NCBI GenBank assembly: GCA_963769715.1
Contig: CAVYNE010000006.1
Coordinates: 1-64,000 of the forward strand
From: Palsa-504 sp963769715
Lineage (GTDB): Bacteria; Actinomycetota; Actinomycetes; Streptosporangiales; Streptosporangiaceae
Direction of reading: 5' to 3'
Length of the DNA: 64,000 bases
Made by a program: the position numbers and the translations under genes. Position 1 is the stretch's first letter, and each line of letters begins with the position of its first letter. The notes under the pieces are model-generated. The model was given only the letters and a program-made list of their open reading frames with translations, was not told the origin of the DNA and made no database searches. This document shows positions 1-8,788 of the stretch, in pieces.

Positions 1-2351
1 GGCGGCTGTACGGGGCGCGGCCTGGTGGCTGCTCGGGACGCGGCCCGGCCGTCACCGGCGGGATCGAGTGTTCCGCGGCCTTCGTGCCGAGCTGGAACTC
101 CTTGCCGTGATGGACCACGGGCAGCGGATCGCCGTCGAGCAACTCGTACTTGGCCCGGCTGGAGCCGATCGTGACGCGCAACCTCCGGCCCCGGTAGCGC
201 AGCCGGAACCTCAGCTCGGAGATGCCGCCGGGCAGGCGCGGGCTGAAGGTTAGCGAGCCGGCTCCCGCGCGCATCCCGCCGAACCCTGCCACCAGCGCTA
301 TCCACGCCCCGGCCAGCGATGCCATGTGCACGCCGTCCGAGGTGTTGTGCTCGACGTCCCTCAGGTCCATGAGCGCGGCCTCGGCCAGGTAGTCATGGGC
401 GAGCTCGAGCTGGCCGACCTCGGCGGCCATCGCGGACTGCGTACAGGCCGACAAGGAGGAGTCGCGCACGGTGAGCGGCTCGTAGTAGGCGAAGTTCCTG
501 GCCTTCTGCTCGACGGTGAACATTTCCGACCGCATGTACATGGCCAGGACCAGGTCCGCCTGCTTGACGACCTGCTTGCGGTACAGCTGGAAATAGGGGA
601 AATGCAGCAGCAGCGGATAGTGGTCCTCGGGGGTGTTCTTGAAGTCCCACCGGGCGTAGTCGGTGAACCCCTCGTGCTGGGGGTGGACGCCGAGACGCTC
701 GTCGAACGGGATGTAGATCGCGGCCGCCGCGTCACGCCAGGACGCGGCCTCCTCGGTCGTCACGCCCAGCGCCTCGGCCGCGTCCGGCAGTTTCACCGCC
801 AAGTCGGCGGCGGAGGCCATGTTCCGCTGCGCCATCAGGTTGGTGTAGACGTTGTTGTCCTTGATCGCGCTGTACTCATCCGGCCCGGTCACGCCCTCGA
901 TCCTGAACCGGCCCAGGGCATCGTGCTGCCCCAGCGACCGCCACAACCGCGCGGTCTCGACCAGCAGCTCAAGGCCGACTTCCTGCTCGAACTTGACGTC
1001 CTCGGTGGCGTCCAGGTAGCGGCAGAACGGCGTCGGCGATGTCGGCATTGATGTGGAAGGCGGCGGTCCCGGCGGGCCAGTAGCCGGAGCACTCCTGGCC
1101 CCGGATCGTCCGCCACGGGAACGCCGCCCCGGCCAGGCCGAGATCGGCCGCGTGCTGTTTGGCCTGCGGCAGCACCAGGTGCCGCCAGCGCAGCGCGTCG
1201 GCCGCGGCCGAAGGCTGGGTGTACATGAGCACCGGCAGCACGAAACTCTCGGTGTCCCAGAACGTGTGCCCGTCGTAGCCGGTCCCGGTCAGGCCCTTGG
1301 CCGCGATCGGCCGGTACTCGGCCCGCGCCCCGGCCTGCAGGATGTGGAACAACCCGAAACGCACCGCCTGCTGGATCTCGGCGTCACCGTCCAGCTCGAC
1401 GTCGGCGCCTTCCCAGAACTCGTCCAGGTAGGCTCGCTGCTCGGCCAGCAGGCCGTCCCAGCCGGTCAGCTGGGCGGCCGCCAGCGCGCCGACCACCTGG
1501 TCGATGAGGGCGGGCCTGGACCGCTCGCTCGACCAGCCGTAGCCGAGGTATTTGACGATGTGCAGGTGCTGGCCGGGGGAAACCTGGGACGCCAGGGTCA
1601 CCCGGCCGAGGTCGGGATACGACTCGGCCCGGCGCGACATCTTCTCCGGCCCGGTGATCTCGTGGGACATCCCGGCCGCGATCCGCAGCCCGCTGACGCG
1701 CGTCTTGTGCACCAGCACGGCCCGGGCCGGCGCACTGTCGTTAGTACACTGGTGCTCCTCGCTGACCAGCGGATTCTCCAGGATGGCGGCCAGGCGGGGA
1801 TCCTTACCCCGCTGCGGTAGTTCCTCGTTCGTGACAAGCTCGGACTGCAGCACGAGCCGCAGTTTCTGATCGGCAGGCTCGACCGTGTAGCTGATCGCCG
1901 CGATCGCGCGCTGGGTCAGCGACACCATCCGCACCGACGTCACCTTGATCCTGGCCCCGGCCGGGGACGACCAGTCCACCTCGCGGGTCAGCGTGCCGGC
2001 CCGCAGGTCGAGGACGCGCTCGTGCGAGTGCAGCGTGCCGTACCTGATGTCGAAAGGCTCGTCGTCCACGAGCAGCCGGATGATCTTGCCGTTGGTGACG
2101 TTGATGACGGTCTGCCCGGCATCGGGATAGCCGTAGCCCGCCTCCGCGTACGGCAGCGGCCGGACCTCGTACACCGAGTTCAGGTAGCTGCCGGGCAGCC
2201 CGTGCGGATCCCCCTCATCGAGGTTGCCGCGCAGCCCGATGTGCCCGTTCGACAGGGCGAAGACCGACTCGCTCTGCGCCAGGAGGTCCAGGTCGAGGCT
2301 CTTTTCGACGAGCCGCCAGGGCTCCGTGCCGTACGCGGACTGCTTGATCAT
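1..2351 (-). pseudogene. Glycoside hydrolase family 65 disaccharide phosphorylase (trehalose/maltose/kojibiose type), frameshifted, cut by left edge
   Basis: Family 65 enzymes phosphorolyse alpha-linked disaccharides to beta-glucose-1-phosphate plus glucose in the cytoplasm. The first 440 or so codons (2351 down to about 1030) give the N-terminal beta-sandwich and the start of the (alpha/alpha)6 barrel, including WPAGTAAFHINADIADA. At about 1026-1028 the frame breaks: one extra base shifts GTC-TGC to GTT-CTG. Reading in the next frame restores family 65 sequence down to position 1, including GPDEYSAIKDNNVYTN (catalytic acid Glu at 875-877) and LGVHPQHEGF. No stop is seen before the edge, so the C-terminus lies outside. 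The start overlaps the upstream HAD stop by 4 nt. Substrate cannot be told from sequence. The frameshift may be real decay or a sequencing error. Confidence 0.85.
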
Positions 2352-2740
2352 CGGACACCCGCATCCGGCTGTCCGCCGGCGTCGAGGAGTTCGGCTAGGT
2401 CCCGGACAACGATGTCGGCTCCGTGCTTCCTGAGCTCCTCCGCCTGGCCAACCCGGTCCACGCCGACCACGAGCGCGAAATGGCCAGCCTGACCCGCCTC
2501 GACGTTGGCCAGCGCGTCCTCGAACACCGCCGCGCGGCTGGGCGGCACCTTGAGTTCGGTGGCCGCGGCCAGGAACGTGTCGGGCGCGGGCTTACCGCGC
2601 AGGCCGCGCTCTTTGGCGATTACCCCGAGGAACTCATCGGACATTTCCTTCCACGCCGCCGCATGCACGACCGCGGTCTTGGTTACCACGCCGTCCATGT
2701 CGAATAGGCAGTCCGTAACCCCGTCAGGAAGCCCGAACAT
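2348..2740 (-). CDS. HAD-superfamily phosphatase / beta-phosphoglucomutase-like protein, internally deleted
   Basis: This gene keeps the HAD motif I (FDMDGVVT) near its N-terminus and the C-terminal core GLRGKPAPDTF...VFEDALANVEAG (motif III Lys and motif IV acidic residues). The usual 220-250 residue protein has a helical cap and motif II (the Ser/Thr strand) between them; here residues just after MSDEFL run straight into GVIAKERG, so about 100 residues appear removed in frame, leaving 130 aa. Relatives beside family 65 phosphorylases convert beta-glucose-1-phosphate to glucose-6-phosphate. This copy is probably inactive as a mutase. ATG at 2740 is chosen because GGAGGGG lies directly upstream; a longer TTG start at 2755 is possible. 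It is one of the last genes of the rnhB operon. Confidence 0.75.
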   Translation of the reverse strand: MFGLPDGVTDCLFDMDGVVTKTAVVHAAAWKEMSDEFLGVIAKERGLRGKPAPDTFLAAATELKVPPSRAAVFEDALANVEAGQAGHFALVVGVDRVGQAEELRKHGADIVVRDLAELLDAGGQPDAGVR

Positions 2741-2756
2741 TTCCCCTCCGCGCAAG

Positions 2757-3086
2757 CTAGGCCGGGAAGTCCGGCTTGTCCTGGAGTACCTCGAGGTCAG
2801 CCTTGGCCAGTTCCTCGATGTTGACGTCCTTGAAGGTGACTACGCGTACGTTCTTGACGAACCTGGCCGGGCGGTACATGTCCCAGACCCAGGCATCCCG
2901 CATCGTAACCTCGAAGAAGACCTCACCGTTGTCACTTGACCGGACGTTCAGCTCGACATCGTTCGTGAGATAGAACCGGCGCTCGGTCTCGACCACGTGC
3001 GTGAACAACCCGACCACATCGCGGTATTCGCGATAGAGCTGCAGCTCCATCTCCGCCTCGTATTTCTCAAGGTCCTCCGCACTCAT
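2757..3086 (-). CDS. DUF2469 family protein
   Basis: This 109-residue soluble acidic protein starts MSAEDLEKYEAEMELQLYRE and contains FYLTNDVELNVRSS and DAWVWDMYRPARF, the pattern of the actinobacterial DUF2469 family (the Rv2901c type). The family almost always follows rnhB in actinobacteria, as here, and overlaps its stop by 4 nt (ATGA), implying translational coupling. No catalytic motif is known or visible. The length is normal for the family. The biochemical role is not established. Confidence 0.9.
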   Translation of the reverse strand: MSAEDLEKYEAEMELQLYREYRDVVGLFTHVVETERRFYLTNDVELNVRSSDNGEVFFEVTMRDAWVWDMYRPARFVKNVRVVTFKDVNIEELAKADLEVLQDKPDFPA

Positions 3087-4039
3087 GAGTTCATTCTCCT
3101 CTCGTTCTCCACCGATGCACCCGCCGGGCTGATCCCCGAGGCCACCAGGGTCTCGGCCGGGCCAGCGGCAGGCGAATCGGGCCTGCCCGTCGGCTCCGCC
3201 GGGTCCCTGAGCTCCGCCGGGTCCCTGAGCTCCGCGGCGTCCATGAGCTCCGCGGCGTCCACGGGCGCCAGCGGGTCGACGGGATTCACCAGGCCCGATG
3301 CCCTGGTCACGTTCACGAACGAGTACCGGTGCACCGGGCTGGGCCCGTGCTCAGCCAGGGCCCGTATGTGCTCATCGGTGACATATCCCTTGTGCCGGTC
3401 GAAACCGTATGGGGGATAACGTTCGTGCAGGTCCCGCATCATCCGGTCCCGGCTGACCTTGGCCACGACCGAAGCCGCCGCCACCGACGCGGTAACCCGG
3501 TCGCCCTTCCAGACCGCGAGCCCGGGTACGCCGAGGCCGCGAACCGGGAAGCCATCGGTGAGCACGTATCCCGGCGCGGCGCGCAGGCCCGCGAAGGCGC
3601 GGCGCATGCCGGAGACGTTGCACACGTGCAGCCCGATGGCATCGATCTGGTCGGCGCCGATGACGACGACGTGCCAATCAATGGCGCGGCGGAGCACATC
3701 GGCATAAGCCTCCTCCCTCGCCTGAGGGGTCAGCAGCTTGGAGTCGGCCAGGCCGGGCATCCGCCGGATGCTGGCGGGATCGAGCACCACGGCCGCCACC
3801 ACGAGCGGGCCCGCGCACGCTCCGCGTCCGGCCTCGTCGATACCGGCCACAGGGGCGAACCCGGCCCGGGCGAGTACGGTTTCGTACGCGCCGAGCCCGC
3901 CGTCACGCCGCGGCGTAAACCCCGGGTATCTGGGATACATATTTCGGAACGAGGCCTGAGAGCCCGAAGGGGCGACAGGGCTTAGTGTGGCCGGCGAGGC
4001 CAGGTTGCTGGCGGCCGGAGCACCAGAATCGCGGGTCAT
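3083..4039 (-). CDS. rnhB: Ribonuclease HII
   Basis: RNase HII cuts the RNA strand of RNA-DNA hybrids and single ribonucleotides in DNA. The core starts around residue 60 with GIDEAGRGACAGPLVVAAVV (catalytic Asp-Glu pair), followed by DSKLLTPQAREEAY, SVAAASVVAKVSRDRMM and HKGYVTDEHI. The protein has 318 residues, longer than usual because of a low-complexity N-terminus and a C-terminal tail after VHRYSFVNVTRASG. The tail contains an AELRDPAELRDPAE-like 6-residue repeat from an 18-bp array. The start is uncertain: Met34 (position 3940, MYPRYPGFTPRR) is also plausible. It heads an operon with DUF2469. Confidence 0.93.
   Translation of the reverse strand: MTRDSGAPAASNLASPATLSPVAPSGSQASFRNMYPRYPGFTPRRDGGLGAYETVLARAGFAPVAGIDEAGRGACAGPLVVAAVVLDPASIRRMPGLADSKLLTPQAREEAYADVLRRAIDWHVVVIGADQIDAIGLHVCNVSGMRRAFAGLRAAPGYVLTDGFPVRGLGVPGLAVWKGDRVTASVAAASVVAKVSRDRMMRDLHERYPPYGFDRHKGYVTDEHIRALAEHGPSPVHRYSFVNVTRASGLVNPVDPLAPVDAAELMDAAELRDPAELRDPAEPTGRPDSPAAGPAETLVASGISPAGASVENERRMNS
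3193..3264 (-). repeat. 18-bp tandem repeat, 4 units, inside rnhB 3' end
   Basis: Four consecutive units close to gctccgccgggtccctga (the last two diverged) encode the acidic Ala-Glu-Leu-x-Asp-Pro repeat in the RNase HII tail. The unit is a multiple of three, so the frame is kept. Confidence 0.9.
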
Positions 4040-4174
4040 GACAATGCGAAGGGTACGCCAGTTGCCAGGGTCACGAGGCCCAGGTGATCAGGCCGGGCCG
4101 TGCTAGCGACCTCACCCGGATCGCGCTGGTAAGCACTGTGACCGGGCCGCGCAGGTGACCAAGCCGGGGCCGCG

Positions 4175-5410
4175 CTACTGACCGGGCCTGCGGCGCGCCG
4201 CGCGGCGCCGGGCGACCCGCACCCGGATCCGGCGCTGCAGCCAGGTGACCGGGACGGCCGCGGCGAAGCCGAGGGTCAGCGGCAGAGCCGGGCTGGAGGG
4301 CTCGAGCCGGGCCGACAGCAGGCCGGCGGTGTCCTGGGCTGCGGCTGGCGGGGCTCCTGAAACCGCTGCCGAGGCGTTCAGCTTCGGCTGCTGGAACGTG
4401 GCGGGAATCGGCAGGAAGCGCCACCGGCTCAGCGGCCAGATGATGACGAAGGCCCGGCCGATCACCGCGTTTTCCGGGACCGTGCCGCCGCCGGGATAGC
4501 CGAGGTGATCCCGGGAGTCGTCGGAGATGAGCCGGTGGTCTCCCATCACCCACAGCCGGCCCTGCGGCACGATGATGTTGAACCTGACCTCGGAGGGGGC
4601 ATCGTCGGGGTACAGGTACGACTGCTCGGTCAGCGGAACGCCGTTGACCGTGACCCGGCCCTGCGCGTCGCAGCAGGCTACGGTGTCGCCGGGCAGCCCG
4701 ATCACCCGCTTGATGAGGATGTCTCCCGGGTGTCCGAAGCCGAACATGCTCGCAAAGCCGTCGACGAACTTCTCGGCGAAATTGGTGTTGCCGGGCGGCG
4801 CCCCCGGGTCCCATGAGCCATCCCCGTTGAAGACCACGATATCGCCGCGGTGAATGCCGCGAACGTCGTAGACGAGCTTATTGACCAGGACCCGGTCATT
4901 AATCTCGAGCGTATTCTCCATCGACCCCGACGGGATGAAGAACGCCTGGATCGCGTACGTCTTGATGACGACCGCGAGCACCAGCGCGACGACGACCAGG
5001 ATCGGGAACTCGCGCCAGAACGACCGCTTCTTACGCGGGCGCCGACCCGTCGACCCCTTCATGCCCGTCGACCCCTTCGTGCCCGCCGCCCCGCGGCCGC
5101 CGGACGGCGACCCGGCCTGCTCCGAACTCACCGACGCCGCCTCGTTATCCGGCGCTGCCCCAGCCGCACCAGCACTAGCTGCACCGGCACTAGCTGCACC
5201 GGCACTAGCTGCACCGGCACTAGCGCTGGCGTCGCTGTCGGCCTTGGCCTCCGGTACCGGGCCTTGCCCGCTTCCGGCGGCCCCAGACGTCCCGGACCCA
5301 CCATCCGCGTCAACCGGCTGGCCCTGCTCAGGCACCGGTGGGGTAGCGCTTGCGCCCGAACCGGCCTCTGGCTCAGCCCCCGGCGTCACGCCACGGCCAG
5401 CGCCGCTCAT
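4175..5410 (-). CDS. lepB: Signal peptidase I (first copy)
   Basis: Type I signal peptidase, a membrane-anchored serine protease that cleaves Sec/Tat signal peptides outside the membrane. A long Ala/Ser/Gly-rich cytoplasmic N-terminus precedes one transmembrane helix (FPILVVVALVLAVVIKTYAI). Catalytic Ser is in FFIPSGSMENTL and the Lys general base in ILIKRVIGLPGD; box E is GDHRLISDDSRDH. A second hydrophobic stretch near the C-terminus precedes an Arg-rich end. ATG at 5410 is preferred over an upstream ATG at 5485 because GGAAGG lies 7 nt before it. The N-terminus carries a 15-bp repeat giving ASAGA units. It lies next to a second lepB on the same strand. Confidence 0.95.
   Translation of the reverse strand: MSGAGRGVTPGAEPEAGSGASATPPVPEQGQPVDADGGSGTSGAAGSGQGPVPEAKADSDASASAGAASAGAASAGAASAGAAGAAPDNEAASVSSEQAGSPSGGRGAAGTKGSTGMKGSTGRRPRKKRSFWREFPILVVVALVLAVVIKTYAIQAFFIPSGSMENTLEINDRVLVNKLVYDVRGIHRGDIVVFNGDGSWDPGAPPGNTNFAEKFVDGFASMFGFGHPGDILIKRVIGLPGDTVACCDAQGRVTVNGVPLTEQSYLYPDDAPSEVRFNIIVPQGRLWVMGDHRLISDDSRDHLGYPGGGTVPENAVIGRAFVIIWPLSRWRFLPIPATFQQPKLNASAAVSGAPPAAAQDTAGLLSARLEPSSPALPLTLGFAAAVPVTWLQRRIRVRVARRRAARRRPGQ
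5161..5222 (-). repeat. 15-bp tandem repeat, about 4 units, in lepB N-terminal linker
   Basis: Three exact units tagctgcaccggcac plus one diverged upstream unit encode repeated Ala-Ser-Ala-Gly-Ala in the cytoplasmic linker of the first signal peptidase. The period is a multiple of three. Confidence 0.92.
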
Positions 5411-5687
5411 GTCCGCCCCTTCCGATCGCGTGCACCGTGTACCTGGGCCACGCGCCCGGTTCGGCAGGCCGAACGTCGCGGGCACCGGGACCTGGACGGC
5501 TCACGCAGACCCACGCCCCTCGTCGGGGGTTCACCGTCATCGAATCGAGCTTAGCGCCATTTCCGGGCCACCGGACCGGCAGCCGGGCGCCAGCACGGAC
5601 CGATGAGCCAAGCCGGGCAATTGCCCGCGGAAACTACATTTCCGCACAAGAGGCGGACTTTGGCGGGTCTGCGGTAAAGCCAGCGGG

Positions 5688-6650
5688 CTAGGACCGCGGC
5701 CCTGATGGCCTCTGGTCCCGGTCACGGCGACGACGGCGCAGCAGGAGCAGCGGGGCTCCGATGACACCAGCGGCACCGGCCGCTCCCGCTACCGGGACGG
5801 CCGCCACGGCGCTCAGTGCGGTCCCGCCGGCCGTGACTGCGGCCCCGCTGACGCCGAGCACGGCCGCACCCGCCGCGCCCGCGTGCAGCGCGGCCTGGCC
5901 GAAGGTCGACGGAATGGGCAGATCGCGGATCTGCGACAGCGGCCAGATGATCAGGAACGCGCGCCCCACGACCTGGTTCTCGGGTATCGCGCCACCTCCC
6001 GGATCATCGGTGTTAAAGCGCGAATCCTCGGAGTCGCTGCGGTGGTCCCCCATGACCCACAGGTGGCCAGCCGGAACCTTCTCGTTGAACTTGACAATGG
6101 AAGGCGGGTTGCCGGGATACAGGTACGAGCCCTCGCTCAGCGGAACGCCGTTGACCGTCACCTGGCCGTTGGTGCAGCACGCCACGTGATCGCCGGGCAG
6201 GCCGATCACCCGCTTGATGTAGTAGGTCTGGTTGTTCTGCAGCCCGATGCCAGACAGCACGTCGTCGAAGATCCGGACCACCGGATCGCTGGAGGGCGGC
6301 GGGGCGTCCGGACCCCACGAGTCCTGCCCGCTGAACACGATGACGTCGCCGCGGGCGATGCTGCGGAAGTGATAGACGACCTTGTTCACCAGGACCCGGT
6401 CGCCGACCTGGAGCGTGTTCTCCATCGACGCCGAAGGGATCCGGTACACCTGGACGATGAACGCCTTCACCAGCAGGGTGAGGACGGCGGCGGCCACCAC
6501 GATGGTCAGCAGCTCGCGCCAGAAGTTCTTCTTCTTCTTGGCCTTGGCCGCCGGAGCGCTCTGGCCCGGTTCTACTTCCGGCTTCGAGGTACGCTCCGAC
6601 GCGAGAGCGCCAGGATCGGTCTGATCGTCCATCGGCTGCCCGCCGGACAC
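5688..6650 (-). CDS. lepB: Signal peptidase I (second copy)
   Basis: This second type I signal peptidase has 320 residues and a Lys-rich KAKKKKNFWREL segment before its single transmembrane helix (LLTIVVAAAVLTLLVKAFIV). The catalytic Ser is in YRIPSASMENTLQVGDR, Lys in YYIKRVIGLPGDHVACC, and box E is GDHRSDSEDSRFN. A C-terminal Ala/Gly/Val-rich segment (about residues 255-300) is hydrophobic enough for a second membrane helix and ends in an Arg stretch, giving Nin-Cin topology typical of actinobacterial Sip proteins. The GTG start abuts the rplS stop; ATG at 6632 is an alternative. It differs from the first copy mainly in its short N-terminus. Confidence 0.95.
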   Translation of the reverse strand: MSGGQPMDDQTDPGALASERTSKPEVEPGQSAPAAKAKKKKNFWRELLTIVVAAAVLTLLVKAFIVQVYRIPSASMENTLQVGDRVLVNKVVYHFRSIARGDVIVFSGQDSWGPDAPPPSSDPVVRIFDDVLSGIGLQNNQTYYIKRVIGLPGDHVACCTNGQVTVNGVPLSEGSYLYPGNPPSIVKFNEKVPAGHLWVMGDHRSDSEDSRFNTDDPGGGAIPENQVVGRAFLIIWPLSQIRDLPIPSTFGQAALHAGAAGAAVLGVSGAAVTAGGTALSAVAAVPVAGAAGAAGVIGAPLLLLRRRRRDRDQRPSGPRS

Positions 6651-6651
6651 G

Positions 6652-7011
6652 TCAGCTGCCGGTGTGGTCGCGGCGCTCCTTGATGCGGGCTGCCTTGCCG
6701 CGCAGGTCCCTCAAGTAGTACAGCTTGGCGCGGCGCACCTTGCCCCGGGTGACCGGCTCGATCTTTTCGATCGACGGGCTGTGCACCGGGAAGGTCCGCT
6801 CGACGCCCACGCCGTAGCTGACCTTGCGGACGGTGAAGGTCTCCCGAGCCCCGCTGCCCTGGCGCCGGATCACCACGCCCTGGAACACCTGGATCCGTGA
6901 GCGGTTCCCCTCCGTGACCCGGACGTGGACTTTGAGCGTGTCCCCGGGCCGGAAGTCCGGGACATCGGACCGGGTCTGGGCCTGCTCGATTTCGGCAATC
7001 GCGGTATGCAT
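6652..7011 (-). CDS. rplS: 50S ribosomal protein L19
   Basis: L19 sits at the 30S-50S interface. The 119-residue product MHTAIAEIEQAQ...FRPGDTLKVHVRVTEGNRSRIQVFQG...VERTFPVHSPSIEKIEPVTRGKVRRAKLYYLRDLRGKAARIKE is a full-length match in size and motifs. ATG at 7011 is chosen over an upstream in-frame ATG at 7047 because GAGGAAA lies 8-14 nt before it and the protein then begins where family members begin. It follows trmD on the same strand with a 108-nt gap. Confidence 0.97.
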   Translation of the reverse strand: MHTAIAEIEQAQTRSDVPDFRPGDTLKVHVRVTEGNRSRIQVFQGVVIRRQGSGARETFTVRKVSYGVGVERTFPVHSPSIEKIEPVTRGKVRRAKLYYLRDLRGKAARIKERRDHTGS

Positions 7012-7119
7012 GACAGCGGTTTCCTCGGTGGTGGTCGTTGCGGGCACCCGGTAGCATCCGGCTCGCGCCAGTAGGCCTACGGGGTCCCCGGGCCAGGTGC
7101 CTGAAAAAGACAGCGGACT

Positions 7120-7962
7120 TCAGTGTGCCATATCTTCGCCACTAACCGGAAAGCCAGCAGCAGAAGGACCCTCCCCGGCGGCCGCAAACCCCGCCTCGGC
7201 CAGCACCTGCCGGTCACGCCGGTCCAGGTCGCGCAGGGCCTCGATGAGGTCCGGCCGGTGGACCGCGGTTCGGCGCAACGCCATGTCACGACGCCAGCGC
7301 GCGATCGCGGCATGGTTACCCGACAGCAGCACCTCGGGCACCTCGCGCTCACGCCAGGCCCGCGGCCGGGTGTAGACGGGGCCCTCAAGTAGCCCGCGCA
7401 TGGCGCCCGCAGGGTCTCCGTCACCGCCGAACGAGTCGTCCCCGGCGGAGGACGCGTTGCCCAGGACGCCGGGCAGCAGCCGCCCTACCGCCTCGAGCAT
7501 GACCAGCGCGGCGACCTCCCCGCCGGGCAGCACGTAGTCGCCGATGCTGACCTCGTCTACCGGCATCCGCGCCCGCATCGCGTCGGCGACCCGTCCGTCG
7601 ATGCCCTCGTACCGCCCGCAGGCGAACACCAGCCGCGGTTCGGTCGCGTACCTGGCCGCCATGTCCTGGGTGAACGGCACCCCGCTTGGCGTCGGCACGA
7701 CCAGCCGGGCCGGCTCGGCGTCGCCGGCGGGAATGATCTCGTCCAGCGCGTCGCCCCAGACGTCGGGCTTCATCACCATGCCCGGCCCGCCGCCGAACGG
7801 CAGGTCGTCCACGGTGTGATGCACGTCCTTCGCCCAGCGACGCAAGTCGTGCACGCGGAACTCGATGTCGCCCCGCGCCGCCGCCTTCCCGATCAGCGAG
7901 ACCCCGAGCGGGCTGCCGAAGTACTCCGGGAAGATCGTCACAATGTCAATGCAAAGCCCCAC
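7120..7962 (-). CDS. trmD: tRNA (guanine-N1-)-methyltransferase
   Basis: TrmD methylates G37 of tRNAs with a G at 36, using S-adenosylmethionine bound in a trefoil knot; methylation prevents +1 frameshifting. Visible are IDIVTIFPEYF at the N-terminus, DDLPFGGGPGMVMKPDVW, CGRYEGIDGRV and the knot segment SIGDYVLPGGEVAALVMLEA followed by RLLPGVLGN. GTG at 7962 (VGLCIDIVTIFPEYF) is chosen because it follows an AAAGGCAGG stretch and gives a normal 280 residues; a longer frame to 8109 would run through rimM. The C-terminus carries about 20 extra residues. It lies in the rpsP-khpA-rimM-trmD-rplS cluster. Confidence 0.96.
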   Translation of the reverse strand: MGLCIDIVTIFPEYFGSPLGVSLIGKAAARGDIEFRVHDLRRWAKDVHHTVDDLPFGGGPGMVMKPDVWGDALDEIIPAGDAEPARLVVPTPSGVPFTQDMAARYATEPRLVFACGRYEGIDGRVADAMRARMPVDEVSIGDYVLPGGEVAALVMLEAVGRLLPGVLGNASSAGDDSFGGDGDPAGAMRGLLEGPVYTRPRAWREREVPEVLLSGNHAAIARWRRDMALRRTAVHRPDLIEALRDLDRRDRQVLAEAGFAAAGEGPSAAGFPVSGEDMAH

Positions 7963-8003
7963 GCCTGCCTGCCTTTTATTATCCCGAACGGGCTTGTGGG
8001 GCG

Positions 8004-8540
8004 CTACGGCGCCGGCGCGTCGATCAGTCCGGGGGGCGGGTCGATGACGAGAACCCCGCCCGGTACGTCGACCTCGGGCACGATCGCCTTCACGAACGGC
8101 ACCAGGCACTCGCCGCTCTGGCCGTCCGCGCGACGCACCACCAGGAGGTCCTGGCCGTGGTGGAGCACGTCGGTGACCACGCCCACCGGCTCGCCGGCGC
8201 AGGTCCGCACGGCCAGGCCGATCAGCTCGTGGTCGCGGAACTCGTCCGGGTCACCGATCTCCGGCAGCTGGCTGGAATCCACGCTCAGCCAGCTGCCGGT
8301 CAGTTCGGCGGCCGCGGTCCGGTCGGTGACCCCGGCGAACCCGACGAGAAGCTGTCCCGAGTGCCAGCGCACCGAGGCGACCGTCAGGTGCTCGCCACCT
8401 GCGGTCTCCTCGTCGTGCTCGGCGACCTCCAGAGTGGCGCCCACGGCGAACCGGAGGTCAGGCTCATCGGTCCTGACCCCGATCACGACCTCGCCGCGAA
8501 TCCCGTGCGGACGGCCGATGCGGCCGACAATTACCCGCAT
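8004..8540 (-). CDS. rimM: 16S rRNA processing / ribosome maturation factor RimM
   Basis: RimM assists 30S head assembly by binding S19. The 178-residue protein begins MRVIVGRIGRPHGIRGEVVI, the family signature for the N-terminal RimM domain, and continues with the C-terminal PRC-barrel region (DHELIGLAVRTCAGEPVGVVTDVLHHGQDLLVV...CLVPFVKAIVPEVDVPGGVLVIDPPPGL). It is separated by 4 nt from khpA and by about 41 nt from trmD, in the standard operon order. Confidence 0.96.
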   Translation of the reverse strand: MRVIVGRIGRPHGIRGEVVIGVRTDEPDLRFAVGATLEVAEHDEETAGGEHLTVASVRWHSGQLLVGFAGVTDRTAAAELTGSWLSVDSSQLPEIGDPDEFRDHELIGLAVRTCAGEPVGVVTDVLHHGQDLLVVRRADGQSGECLVPFVKAIVPEVDVPGGVLVIDPPPGLIDAPAP

Positions 8541-8544
8541 CGGG

Positions 8545-8787
8545 TCAGCGGATCTCGTTGGCGTCCAGCAGGTCGATCCGGACGTAGCGGCCCGCCGCCA
8601 GGGCGCCGATCACCGTACGCAGCGCCCGGGCGGTGCGCCCGCCCCGGCCGATGACCTTGCCGAGGTCGTCGGGATGCACCCGTACCTCCAGCACGCTGCC
8701 CCGGCGCAGCGTCCTGCTGGCTACCTGGACGTCGTCCGGATACTGGACGATGCCCCGGACCAGGTGCTCGAGGGCTTCCTCAAGCAC
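8545..8787 (-). CDS. khpA: KH-domain RNA-binding protein KhpA
   Basis: This 80-residue single KH-domain protein contains LEEALEHLVRGIVQYPDDV and the nucleic-acid-binding loop GKVIGRGGRTARALRTVI (GxxG motif). KhpA proteins bind RNA, often as a heterodimer with KhpB, and the gene regularly lies between rpsP and rimM as here. GTG at 8787 is chosen: GGAGCGGAG lies just upstream, the rpsP stop (8789-8791) immediately precedes it, and family members begin with VLEEALEHLV. A longer reading from 8838 would lie inside rpsP. Confidence 0.95.
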   Translation of the reverse strand: MLEEALEHLVRGIVQYPDDVQVASRTLRRGSVLEVRVHPDDLGKVIGRGGRTARALRTVIGALAAGRYVRIDLLDANEIR

Positions 8788-8788
8788 G

